From positions 2,294,001 through 2,358,000 of the forward strand of contig NZ_OY764190.1 of the NCBI RefSeq assembly GCF_963668215.1: a DNA stretch of 64,000 bases. The letters are read 5' to 3'. Position numbers and translations under genes: made by a program. Within the stretch, counting starts at the first letter, position 1. The number at the start of each line of letters is the position of its first letter. Below, in pieces: positions 18,146 through 26,589 of the stretch. The notes under the pieces were generated by a model, which made no database searches, was not told the DNA's origin, and was given only the letters and a program-made list of their open reading frames with translations. The DNA comes from an uncultured Desulfosarcina sp. GTDB taxonomy: Bacteria > Desulfobacterota > Desulfobacteria > Desulfobacterales > Desulfosarcinaceae.

Positions 18146-18484
18146 CTAACGCTCCTTGAAGATAGTTGCTCATTACAAAATCTCTTTCGTCGGCAGTAAA
18201 AATTGCGAACTATCCAAAATCCATGCCAGGCGAATTGGCAGCCATCGGTGCCACTTGCGGGAAAAAACAGATAGTAGGTGAAATATAAATATTGGCCTGT
18301 GCCTTGCAGGAAAGTCCGTTCGTGGCTGCTGCCCCGGCGGATTGATGAGAAGTTGGGTGGCGGTGCAAAGTGGGTGGTTTTAATACCAGGGCGTTACAAG
18401 CGACCCCGGCAGATTACAAATCTCTTCAATTCGCTTACAATTCCATAACGAAATAAAATTATCCCATTAAAAAGGAGATGTGCA
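18146..18484. other. Divergent intergenic region between CoA-transferase and SDR genes
   Basis: These 339 bases must hold both promoters. I see the SDR ribosome-binding site AAAAGGAGATG just before 18485 but no sigma-54 element with correct spacing and no clear sigma-70 pair. TGGCACC occurs on the minus strand near 18255, but its GC dinucleotide is misplaced. Confidence 0.5.
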
Positions 18485-19270
18485 ATGTTAGCAGTAAAAG
18501 ATTCGGTTGCGGTAATTACCGGCGGCAGTGGCGGTATTGGCATGGCACTGGCGGAATACTGGATTAAGAATCAAGGCAAGGTGGTTTTGGCCGACGTGAT
18601 TCCCGAGGCACTGGAAAAGGCCAAGGAAAAACTGGGCGGCGATGTGGTCACCGTAGTTTGTGATGTCACCGATGAGGCGGATTGCGGCCGTCTTGCCGAT
18701 ACGGCCATCGATGCCTTTGGACAAATCAACCTTGTCGCGCCCTTTGCCGGCATTATCATGGACGGTTTGATGATCTCTCCCGACCGTGAAACCGGTAAGA
18801 TTACCAAGAAGATGCCTCTCGAAAAATTCCAGAAGGTCGTCGACATCAATCTCACCGGCGTTTTTCTTACCGTTCGGGAGTGCACCGAACGAATGGTCAA
18901 CAACGACTGCCGGGGGCTTGTCTGTCTCATCTCCTCCACGGGATCACTTGGAACGGCCGGTCAGATCAACTACTCCTCAACAAAGGCGGCCATGTCGGTG
19001 ATGCCCAAGGTCATCACCGCCGAATTCTTCCGCCGGGGCCTGGCCGACAAAATCCGCTGCGCTGCAGTGGCCCCCGGCTATGTCGGAACCCCCATGGTCA
19101 AGAATATGAATCAAAAGGCCCTTGAGAAAATATTGAACGAAGTCCCCATCGGCCGTCTGATCGAACCGGAAGAAGTCGCCGATCTGGTGGGTGCCATTTA
19201 CCAGAACGAAGCCCTGGCGGCAGAAACGTACTTTATACACGGCGGCCTGCGTCTTGGCTCTCGGGGATAG
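18485..19270 (+). CDS. Short-chain dehydrogenase/reductase (3-hydroxybutyrate dehydrogenase-like)
   Basis: A 261-residue classical SDR. The NAD(P)-binding motif TGGSGGIG is at 12-19, the catalytic Asn in DINLTG near 122, Ser near 150-151 in LISSTGS, and Y163-x3-K167 in NYSSTK. An Asp (LADVIP, near 37) after the second strand favours NAD. It stands 34 bases before a thiolase and opposite a CoA-transferase, so oxidation of 3-hydroxybutyrate (or of a 3-hydroxyacyl-CoA) is the likeliest role. An insertion near 95-110 (SPDRETGKITKKM) makes the loop before the catalytic Asn longer than usual. Confidence 0.85.
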   Translation: MLAVKDSVAVITGGSGGIGMALAEYWIKNQGKVVLADVIPEALEKAKEKLGGDVVTVVCDVTDEADCGRLADTAIDAFGQINLVAPFAGIIMDGLMISPDRETGKITKKMPLEKFQKVVDINLTGVFLTVRECTERMVNNDCRGLVCLISSTGSLGTAGQINYSSTKAAMSVMPKVITAEFFRRGLADKIRCAAVAPGYVGTPMVKNMNQKALEKILNEVPIGRLIEPEEVADLVGAIYQNEALAAETYFIHGGLRLGSRG

Positions 19271-19304
19271 CTCCGAATTAATGCCGTTGAACAGGAGGAT
19301 TCTC

Positions 19305-20591
19305 ATGCGGGAAGCAGTAATTGTAAGCGGTGTAAGAACCGCCATCGGCGCTTTTGGGGGCGGACTCAAGACCGTACCGGTGGTTGAGATGGGCGCGCTG
19401 GTCATTGGCGATGTGCTCAAACGGCTTCATTTGCGGTCGGAAATCGACGCTAATCTCAAAGACGCCGCACCGGAAAAATTGCAGGACCGGGGACCGATCG
19501 AATTGGAGCGGCAAAACGCCGAATGGGCCGATGACGCGACACCGATCACCATCGACGAAGTGATCATGGGCAACGTTCTCCAGGCCGGCCAGGGGCAAAA
19601 CCCGGCACGCCAGGCCATGATCCGCGCCGGCATCAACAAGGAGACCCCGGCTTTCACGATTAACAAGGTCTGCGGTTCAGGACTCAAGGCCATCGCCCTG
19701 GGGGCCGCCCAGATCATGGCCGGCCAGGCCGATGTCATTATTGCAGGCGGTCAGGAAAACATGAGCCAGGTGCCCATGGCCCTGCCCAAGGCCCGCTGGG
19801 GGCACCGCATGGAAATTACCGGAACCGGCGAGGTCCGCGATCTGATGGTTTTTGATGGTCTTTATGAAATTTTTTACGGGTATCACATGGGCCTGACCGC
19901 CGAGAACATCGCCTCGCTGTATGCCATCAGCCGTCAAGAACAGGATGAACTCGGTGTCCTCAGCCATCAGCGGGCCAGAAAGGCCATCGCGGACGGCCTT
20001 TTCAAGGATGAAATCGTTCCGGTAACCATCCGCTCGCGCAAGGGTGATATCATCTTCGATACGGATGAACGACCCATGGATACCAGCCTCGAAAAAATGA
20101 GCGGTCTGCGCCCGGCCTTTAAAAAGGATGGCACCGTAACCGCCGGCAACGCATCGGGCATTAACGATGCGGCGGCGGCCGTTTTGCTCATGAGCGCCGA
20201 AAAAGCGAAAGAGATGGGACTCGAACCCATCGTCAAAATCAAAGGCTTTGCCGCCGGAGGCTTAGACCCCGCCTACATGGGGCTGGGGCCGGTGCCGGCC
20301 GTAAAAAAAGTTTTGAGAGCCACCGGCATGTCCATCGGCGACATCGACATGATCGAGCTGAATGAGGCTTTTGCCTCCCAGGCCATCGCCTGCATGCGAG
20401 AACTTGGCATCGATACCCAGTTTCCCAATGAACTGGGAAGCGGCATCTCGTTGGGACACCCCATTGGTTGCACCGGGGCACGCCAGATGGTCACCGGCAT
20501 GTATCAGATGCAGCGTAAAAATTATTCCACCGGCCTTTTCACCATGTGTATCGGCGGAGGCATGGGAATGGCTATGATCGTTGAACGCTGA
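19305..20591 (+). CDS. Acetyl-CoA C-acetyltransferase (thiolase) with an unusual N-terminal insertion
   Basis: A 428-residue thiolase. The nucleophilic Cys123 is in KVCGSGLKAI, His385 in LGHPIGCTGA, and the second Cys415 in MCIGGGMGMA. The start at 19305 follows CAGGAGGATTCTC. Residues about 44-80 form a charged segment (LRSEIDANLKDAAPEKLQDR and on) between the first helix and IDEVIMGNVLQ, longer than the short linker usual in this family. It would cleave acetoacetyl-CoA to two acetyl-CoA, completing a 3-hydroxybutyrate route with the SDR and CoA-transferase. Confidence 0.92.
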   Translation: MREAVIVSGVRTAIGAFGGGLKTVPVVEMGALVIGDVLKRLHLRSEIDANLKDAAPEKLQDRGPIELERQNAEWADDATPITIDEVIMGNVLQAGQGQNPARQAMIRAGINKETPAFTINKVCGSGLKAIALGAAQIMAGQADVIIAGGQENMSQVPMALPKARWGHRMEITGTGEVRDLMVFDGLYEIFYGYHMGLTAENIASLYAISRQEQDELGVLSHQRARKAIADGLFKDEIVPVTIRSRKGDIIFDTDERPMDTSLEKMSGLRPAFKKDGTVTAGNASGINDAAAAVLLMSAEKAKEMGLEPIVKIKGFAAGGLDPAYMGLGPVPAVKKVLRATGMSIGDIDMIELNEAFASQAIACMRELGIDTQFPNELGSGISLGHPIGCTGARQMVTGMYQMQRKNYSTGLFTMCIGGGMGMAMIVER

Positions 20592-20670
20592 AATCCAGCC
20601 ACCGGTTGAACATAGCGTAAAGTGGTGTTGATTCTGTTTGGTGTACAATAAGGTTTCAGAAAATAATCGA

Positions 20671-20713
20671 TGCCCGTCCATCAATGCGCAAATCAGCGAT
20701 TCATGGACGGGCA
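20671..20713 (+). terminator. Strong stem-loop after the thiolase gene
   Basis: TGCCCGTCCAT (20671-20681) pairs perfectly with ATGGACGGGCA (20703-20713) across a 21-base loop. CTTGTT follows, so it is a probable terminator with a weak T-run. It lies just before the MFS gene, which may therefore have its own promoter or be read through. Confidence 0.6.
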
Positions 20714-20750
20714 CTTGTTATCTGACCCATGACGGAAAGTGCTCTTTGTC

Positions 20751-22067
20751 ATGATCAAAAACCAATCGGCCAGGTTTGAGATTATCCGCTGGTCTATCTT
20801 CCTGATTCTTATTTTAACCTATATTTTTGTCTATTTTCACCGGATGGCGCCGGCTGTCGTCTCCAATGACCTGACGGCCGCCTTCGGGACCAGCGGCGCT
20901 ACCTTGGGCACCCTGGCGGCCATTTATTTTTTTGTCTATGCTGCCATGCAGATTCCCTCTGGCGTTTTGTCCGACACCCTGGGAACCCGCACGGCCATCA
21001 TCGCCGGCAACCTGCTCGCCGGAATAGGATCCATTCTATTCGGTTTGGCGGAGACCTTCGCCTTTGCCTGCCTGGGGCGTTTTATCGTCGGCGTCGGCGT
21101 GTCGGTGGTGTTTGTCAGCATCATGAAAAACAACTCCATCTGGTTCAGCGACCGTATATTCGGTTTTATGAGCGGCCTGACGTTGCTGATCGGCAACCTC
21201 GGCTCGATCATGGCGGCGGCGCCCCTGGCGGCCTTGCTGACGGTTTGTTCGTGGCGCGTTACGTTTATCGGCATCGGGTTGGTGTCCATCGGGCTGGCTG
21301 TCCTGGGATTTTTCTTTGTGCGGAATCGTCCCGAAGATTTTGGGCTGTCCTCATTGCAGGAGATGGAAGGCAAGCAGCCCACGACCAAGAGAAAGCAGCA
21401 CTGGATCAAGGATTTGACCGCAGTGGTCAAAACCATCCATATCTGGCCCGGCTTCTGGGTGCAACTGGGCGTTACCGGGGGGATCTACGCCTTCATGGGG
21501 CTTTGGGGCGTTCCCTATTTGCAGAATACGTTCGACCTTTCCCGTGAGCAATCCGCCCTTTATATGACGGACATGCTGCTGGCCTTCGCGCTGGGCTCAT
21601 TGTTTTTCGGTTGGTTTTCAGACCGGCTGGGCAGGAGAAAACCGGTTCTGCTCGGAGGCGTTCTGTTTTATATTGCAGCCTTGCTGGCAATCATTTTCAT
21701 CCCCTGGACGCCGGGACCGGTCGGATTTATTCTCTTCGGCATGCTCGGATTTTTTGGCTCGGTGTTCGTTGTCACCTTTGCTTGCGCCAAGGAAACGATT
21801 GATCCCAATCTGGCCGGCATGTCCGTAAGCATCGTCAATACAGGGGCATTTATCGGGACAACGATAATCCAGCCGCTGTTCGGCTGGGTTCTGGATCTTG
21901 GGTGGGACGGGGCCATGGCCGGTGAGGTTCGGATGTATTCGGCGGCTGACTACCACAGTGCCCTTTTTGTTTTGCTGGTCTTTGCCGTCATCGGCTTTTT
22001 GGGGGCCTTGCGGGTAAGGGAAACCTATTGTACCAATCGTGTGCCGGAAATCAGCCCCCGGCAATAA
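20751..22067 (+). CDS. MFS transporter
   Basis: A 438-residue major facilitator superfamily protein with 12 predicted helices and a motif-A-like loop (GVLSDTLGTR) between helices 2 and 3; the equivalent loop in the second half is WFSDRLGRRKP. A central loop (about 200-225) is hydrophilic. The start could be GTG 20739 or ATG 20751; I give the ATG, though neither has an ideal ribosome-binding site. It follows the thiolase on the same strand and could move a small organic acid or an amino acid; the substrate cannot be told. An inverted repeat (TGTGCCGGAA at 22040, TTCCGGCACA at 22085) overlaps its stop. Confidence 0.85.
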   Translation: MIKNQSARFEIIRWSIFLILILTYIFVYFHRMAPAVVSNDLTAAFGTSGATLGTLAAIYFFVYAAMQIPSGVLSDTLGTRTAIIAGNLLAGIGSILFGLAETFAFACLGRFIVGVGVSVVFVSIMKNNSIWFSDRIFGFMSGLTLLIGNLGSIMAAAPLAALLTVCSWRVTFIGIGLVSIGLAVLGFFFVRNRPEDFGLSSLQEMEGKQPTTKRKQHWIKDLTAVVKTIHIWPGFWVQLGVTGGIYAFMGLWGVPYLQNTFDLSREQSALYMTDMLLAFALGSLFFGWFSDRLGRRKPVLLGGVLFYIAALLAIIFIPWTPGPVGFILFGMLGFFGSVFVVTFACAKETIDPNLAGMSVSIVNTGAFIGTTIIQPLFGWVLDLGWDGAMAGEVRMYSAADYHSALFVLLVFAVIGFLGALRVRETYCTNRVPEISPRQ

Positions 22068-22129
22068 TTCGTCCCAAGGCTTTTTTCCGGCACATCGATA
22101 CGAAGTAACAGTTCCTCGTCAGGGAATGA

Positions 22130-22534
22130 TTAGTCGCGCTGACACAGCTCTACCAGAACGCCGGCAGTGGCTTTGGGGTGCAGAAAGGCGATCTTGGCGC
22201 CGCCGGCACCGATCCTGGGCTCCTGGTCGATGAGCTTGACGCCCTTTTCCTTCAATTCGGCCAGCGCCTCTTCGATGTTTTCCACTCTGAAGGCCACATG
22301 CTGGATGCCCTGGCCCCGTTTTTCGATATATTTGGCCACGGGGCCGTCCGGCGCCGTTGACTCCAGCAATTCGACTTCGCTTTCACCCACCGGGAAAAAA
22401 GCCGTGGTGACTTTCTGTTCGGCAACGGTCTCGGCGCCTTCGAAATTCAGCCCCAGTACGCCGGACCAGAAATCCTTGCCATCCTCGATGCTGTTTACCG
22501 CGATTCCCAGATGATCGATCTTCAAAATCTTCAT
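22130..22534 (-). CDS. mce: Methylmalonyl-CoA epimerase
   Basis: A 134-residue glyoxalase-fold protein of normal length for the family. It opens with DHLGIAV (metal-binding His near 8) and continues with [30 protein letters not shown] (second His) and GVLVELCQ (Glu ligand), the standard pattern of methylmalonyl-CoA epimerase. It interconverts the 2R and 2S forms of methylmalonyl-CoA in propionate metabolism. It lies 54 bases after the aminotransferase on the same strand. The mutase is not in the window. Confidence 0.92.
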   Translation of the reverse strand: MKILKIDHLGIAVNSIEDGKDFWSGVLGLNFEGAETVAEQKVTTAFFPVGESEVELLESTAPDGPVAKYIEKRGQGIQHVAFRVENIEEALAELKEKGVKLIDQEPRIGAGGAKIAFLHPKATAGVLVELCQRD

Positions 22535-22588
22535 GAAGCGCTCCTCCTTCTATAAAAAAGGTTATTCAATTCCTGTGTGGATACAAAA

Positions 22589-23770
22589 TTATTGGTATTG
22601 TTGCATCACCCGTTTAAACCCCGGCAGCGCCTTGATAATGGTTTGATCGTCCACACAAAAGGCAATCCGGAAGTGGCCCGGACCGGCGAAACCGCTGCCC
22701 GGCACCACGAGAATCAATTCTTTTTGCAGTTCCTTTACGAAGGCCACATCGTCGGCGATGGGCGTCTGCGGGAAAAGGTAAAACGCTCCTGCGGGTTTGG
22801 TGAAGGTGTAGCCGGCATCGGCCAGGCCCTCGCAGAAGATATCCCGCTTGCGTTTGTACTCGTTGATATCCACGCTCATGCCCTGCATGCAGGCCACCAC
22901 CCGTTGCATCAGCGCCGGCGCATTGACAAACCCCAGAATCCGGTTGGTCAGCGCCATGCCTGCCATCAGCTCCCTTTTATACGTGGCGCCGGGGTTGACC
23001 GCGGCAAAACCGATGCGTTCGCCGGGAATGGAGATGTCCTTGGAATAGGATGTCGCCAGGATGCACTGTGCGTAGCTCTGGAAGATAGAGGGTACCTGGG
23101 CATCGTCGAAAACGATTTTGCGGTAGGGCTCGTCGGAAACCAGATAAATGGTGTGGCCGAACTGGCCGCTTTTTTGTTCGAGGATTTTTCCCAGGGCATC
23201 CAGGCTGGCTCTGTCGTAAATCTGGCCGGTCGGATTGTTGGGCGAGTTGATCAGAACGATCTTGGTTTTCTCGGTAATGGCGTCGGCAAGGGCATCCAGG
23301 TCAAGGGTGAAATCCGGCCGGGTGCCCACCATCTTCAGCACCCCGCCGTGGTTGTCGGCGTAAAAGCGGTACTCCACAAAGCAGGGGGTGGGGGTCAGCA
23401 CCTCGTCGCCGGGATCGAGCAGGGCCTTGAAAATAACGTTCAGGGCACCGGCCGCGCCGCAGGTCATGATGACGTCATCGCAGCTCATGGCCACCCCCTG
23501 TTCTTCAGTGAGGTATTCGGCCACGGACACACACACCTGGGGATATCCGGCCTGGGGCATGTAGCAGTGGTCGCCAAGGCCGCATGAATCCACCGTATCC
23601 CGTAAAACCTCGTTGAATTTTTCGGGCGGCGGGAGATTGGGGTTTCCCAGGCTGAAGTCGAAGACATTGTCGGCGCCATGTTCAGCTTTGAGTTTGGCGC
23701 CCTCTTCGAACATTTTTCGAATCCATGACGATTGGGTCATGATCGTTTCAATTTTACGGGCAACGGTCAT
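22589..23770 (-). CDS. Pyridoxal-phosphate aminotransferase, class I/II
   Basis: A 393-residue fold-type I aminotransferase. NSPNNPTGQIYDR (near 165) and SDEPYRKIVFDD are typical PLP-contact segments, the Schiff-base Lys is in SYSKDISIPGERIGF, and the C-terminal substrate Arg is in GHFRIAFC. I chose ATG 23770, with CAGGAG seven bases upstream. It resembles aspartate/alanine-type enzymes; the amino donor is not certain. It is transcribed towards the epimerase gene and may share its transcript. Confidence 0.88.
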   Translation of the reverse strand: MTVARKIETIMTQSSWIRKMFEEGAKLKAEHGADNVFDFSLGNPNLPPPEKFNEVLRDTVDSCGLGDHCYMPQAGYPQVCVSVAEYLTEEQGVAMSCDDVIMTCGAAGALNVIFKALLDPGDEVLTPTPCFVEYRFYADNHGGVLKMVGTRPDFTLDLDALADAITEKTKIVLINSPNNPTGQIYDRASLDALGKILEQKSGQFGHTIYLVSDEPYRKIVFDDAQVPSIFQSYAQCILATSYSKDISIPGERIGFAAVNPGATYKRELMAGMALTNRILGFVNAPALMQRVVACMQGMSVDINEYKRKRDIFCEGLADAGYTFTKPAGAFYLFPQTPIADDVAFVKELQKELILVVPGSGFAGPGHFRIAFCVDDQTIIKALPGFKRVMQQYQ

Positions 23771-24358
23771 CGGTCGGTCTCCTGTTCCGTCGGTGGGTTT
23801 CGGGGGCAACGGGTTGAATCTTTCGGTCAGCCCTTCCGTGGTGAAAAACCAACTTATGGAGATCGTGAATAAAATTCAAGCCATAATTTCAAATCGGAAA
23901 GCGGCCCGCGATTCTGCCCAGAAACATGATGATCCTTCAGTCAAGGCATCACGCAAGCAGCGTTACATTTTTGTAACCGAAGCGCTCGAATTCATATTTC
24001 GGGGCTGAGAAGCCCCGGCCGGCCGGGCCAGAAAGACCAGGTGGAATCCGAATGATTAACAAGGATCGAAAGGTGCGATCCTCATTCGGTCCGGTTTGGA
24101 TCCTGATACCAATAATAATAAGAGCGCCCCCATGGCAAATTCCCCGATTCAAGACGGAAGAGGATCTCCATATGTGTCTGGACAACACGATCAGCGCATA
24201 AAAATAACGTTTATGTAATAACAATATATTTTTATACTAAATTTGTAATTTTTATACCATTTAAAACACAAAAAAGTAAATACGGTATCGGATGATTTGT
24301 TTTGGTATGATAATTATTATTTTTATTTCCAAATAGTTATCTGATTGATGCGTGTAAT
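23771..24358. other. Non-coding region upstream of the first PII gene
   Basis: I see no supported gene here. A small GC hairpin GGGGCTGAGAAGCCCC is at 24001-24016, followed by a stretch of very high A+T content (about 24180-24350) that could hold NtrC or other activator sites and bend DNA ahead of the sigma-54 promoter. Confidence 0.5.
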
Positions 24359-24374
24359 TGGCACAGCGGTTGCT
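24359..24374 (+). promoter_or_regulatory. Sigma-54 promoter of the PII-amtB operon
   Basis: TGGCACAGCGGTTGCT matches TGGCACG-N4-TTGCT with one mismatch and exact spacing. Transcription would start near 24385, about 50 bases before the PII start codon. Control by an NtrC-type activator under nitrogen limitation is expected. Confidence 0.88.
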
Positions 24375-24422
24375 CATTAGGATGTCAAAGACGTCAATGC
24401 CCGGGATTGCTCAACTCATTAA

Positions 24423-24776
<354 letters not shown>

Positions 24777-24830
24777 CCTAAAAACGAATAATTTGAATTT
24801 TAAACATAATTTTATTCAAGGGAGAAAAAA

Positions 24831-26240
24831 ATGAAATTGAAAACTTTTGTCCTGCTGATTCTGGCTGTTTTGATGAGTGTTCCGTTTGCTATGGCGGCGG
24901 ATCCCGAACCCACGGTGCTGACCAACAAGGAAGCCATCGATCTGGTGCAGACCCATGCCAACTACCTGTGGACCCTGGTGGCCGCTTGTCTGGTGTTTTT
25001 CATGCAGGCCGGTTTCGCCATGGTGGAGGCCGGTTTCACCCGCGCGAAGAACTCCATCAACATCATGATGAAAAACCTCATGGACTTTTCCATCGGCTCC
25101 ATCGCCTTCTGGGCTATCGGCTTCGGCCTGATGTTCGGGGTTTCTTCCACCGGCTGGTTCGGCACCTCGGGTTTTTTCCTCAGCGATTTCACGCCGGATG
25201 GCGATCCCTGGGTCCTGGCCTTCTGGATGTTCCAGGTCGTTTTTGCCGCCACGGCCGCCACCATTGTTTCCGGCGCCATGGCCGAGCGCACCAAGTTCAC
25301 CGGCTACATTCTATACAGTATCGTCGTTTCTGCCGTGATTTACCCGATTTTCGGCTCCTGGGCCTGGGGCAGCCTGCTTAACGGCAGCGGCTGGCTGGAA
25401 GGCTTCGGTTTCATCGATTTCGCCGGATCCACCGTGGTCCACTCTGTGGGCGGTTGGGCGGCTTTGGCCGGTGCTATCGTTCTCGGCCCCAGAATCGGGA
25501 AATACACCAAAGACGGAAAAGTCAAACCCATCATGGGCCACAATATCCCGCTGGCGGCCCTGGGTGTCTTTATCCTGTGGCTGGGTTGGTTCGGTTTCAA
25601 CCCCGGTTCCACCACCACCGCGGATACCAGCATCGCCATGATTTTCGTCAACACCAACCTGGCCGCCGCCGCTGGTGCCGTACTGGCCATGATCGCCTCC
25701 TGGGCCAAATTCGGCAAACCCGAAGTCGGCATGAGCCTTAACGGCGCGTTGGCCGGTCTGGTCGCCATTACCGCCGGTTGTGCCAACGTCCTGCCCGGTA
25801 GCGCCATTATTATCGGTGCCGTTGCCGGCGTCCTGGTGGTCTTTTCGGTCCTGTTCTTCGACAAAATCAAGGTCGACGACCCTGTCGGCGCAGTTTCCGT
25901 CCATGGCGTGAATGGCGCCTGGGGCACACTGGCCGCCGGAATTTTCAACATCGGCGGAACTTCGGCCAGTATTATCGGGGTTCAGCTGCTGGGCATCGCC
26001 GCCTGCTTTATCTGGACCTTCCCCATGGCCTTCATCATGTTCAAACTCATCGACAAATCCATGGGCCTGCGGGTTTCCCCGGAAGAAGAACTGGAAGGGC
26101 TGGACCTTGCCGAACACGGTGGCATCGCCTATCCGGACTTCGGTGTCTCCACCCATGGCGGCATCTCTTCCATCGGCGGGCCGCCTTCGGCAGGGGCTCC
26201 CGGGTACAGCCCGTCCGCCAAACCGGTAACTCAGTCGTAA
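24831..26240 (+). CDS. amtB: Ammonium transporter AmtB (first copy)
   Basis: A 469-residue channel with an N-terminal signal-like segment (about 1-22, ending AMAA) and 11 helices. The twin pore His residues are in VVHSVGGWAAL and SVHGVNGAWGTL; GFAMVEAGFTRAKNS and the inner-gate FGFNPGST region are present. The C-terminal tail carries SPEEELEGLDLAEHG, the segment that meets PII. It shares the sigma-54 promoter with the PII gene and is closed by a terminator at 26301. The tail extends about 40 residues past AEHG with Gly/Ser/Pro. Confidence 0.95.
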   Translation: MKLKTFVLLILAVLMSVPFAMAADPEPTVLTNKEAIDLVQTHANYLWTLVAACLVFFMQAGFAMVEAGFTRAKNSINIMMKNLMDFSIGSIAFWAIGFGLMFGVSSTGWFGTSGFFLSDFTPDGDPWVLAFWMFQVVFAATAATIVSGAMAERTKFTGYILYSIVVSAVIYPIFGSWAWGSLLNGSGWLEGFGFIDFAGSTVVHSVGGWAALAGAIVLGPRIGKYTKDGKVKPIMGHNIPLAALGVFILWLGWFGFNPGSTTTADTSIAMIFVNTNLAAAAGAVLAMIASWAKFGKPEVGMSLNGALAGLVAITAGCANVLPGSAIIIGAVAGVLVVFSVLFFDKIKVDDPVGAVSVHGVNGAWGTLAAGIFNIGGTSASIIGVQLLGIAACFIWTFPMAFIMFKLIDKSMGLRVSPEEELEGLDLAEHGGIAYPDFGVSTHGGISSIGGPPSAGAPGYSPSAKPVTQS

Positions 26241-26300
26241 GGGCTCCAATACGAGTCGGATGATTATCGCACGGTAAGCCATCTGTTCCTCCCCCCCCAA

Positions 26301-26347
26301 TCCACCCTGAAGCGGCCCGGTCCTGCTGCTTCGGGGTGGATTTTTTT
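26301..26347 (+). terminator. Intrinsic terminator after amtB
   Basis: CCACCCTGAAGC (26302-26313) pairs with GCTTCGGGGTGG (about 26328-26339), then ATTTTTTT. It separates the PII-amtB unit from the glnD unit, which has its own promoter. Confidence 0.88.
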
Positions 26348-26533
26348 CAAAACGGGTCGGATTAGGCGATTCTTTGCAGCGCTCGCAAGTTTTAGCTTTC
26401 AATATGCTAATTTCATTTTTGTAATTATTTTCAAATTATTATTTCATTTTTGTAATATCAAGATTGAATTCAATATATTCGTAAAATAATGCAACACACT
26501 AATTTTTCAATATAATTTACCTGTTTTGCTATA

Positions 26534-26549
26534 TGGCACGCCGGTTGCT
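26534..26549 (+). promoter_or_regulatory. Sigma-54 promoter upstream of glnD
   Basis: TGGCACGCCGGTTGCT is a perfect match to TGGCACG-N4-TTGCT. Transcription would start near 26561, which fixes the translation start downstream of it at GTG 26590. Confidence 0.9.
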
Positions 26550-26589
26550 GTGGTAGTTGATTGTTCGACACAACAACCAAGGTAAAGAT

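Noticed and set aside
23949..24224. Minus-strand open frame of 91 codons before the PII gene
   Set aside because: It runs through the hairpin and AT-rich control region and has no domain or ribosome-binding site.
26557..26589. TTG start for glnD at 26557
   Set aside because: It lies before the transcript start expected from the sigma-54 promoter; GTG 26590 has AAGG upstream.
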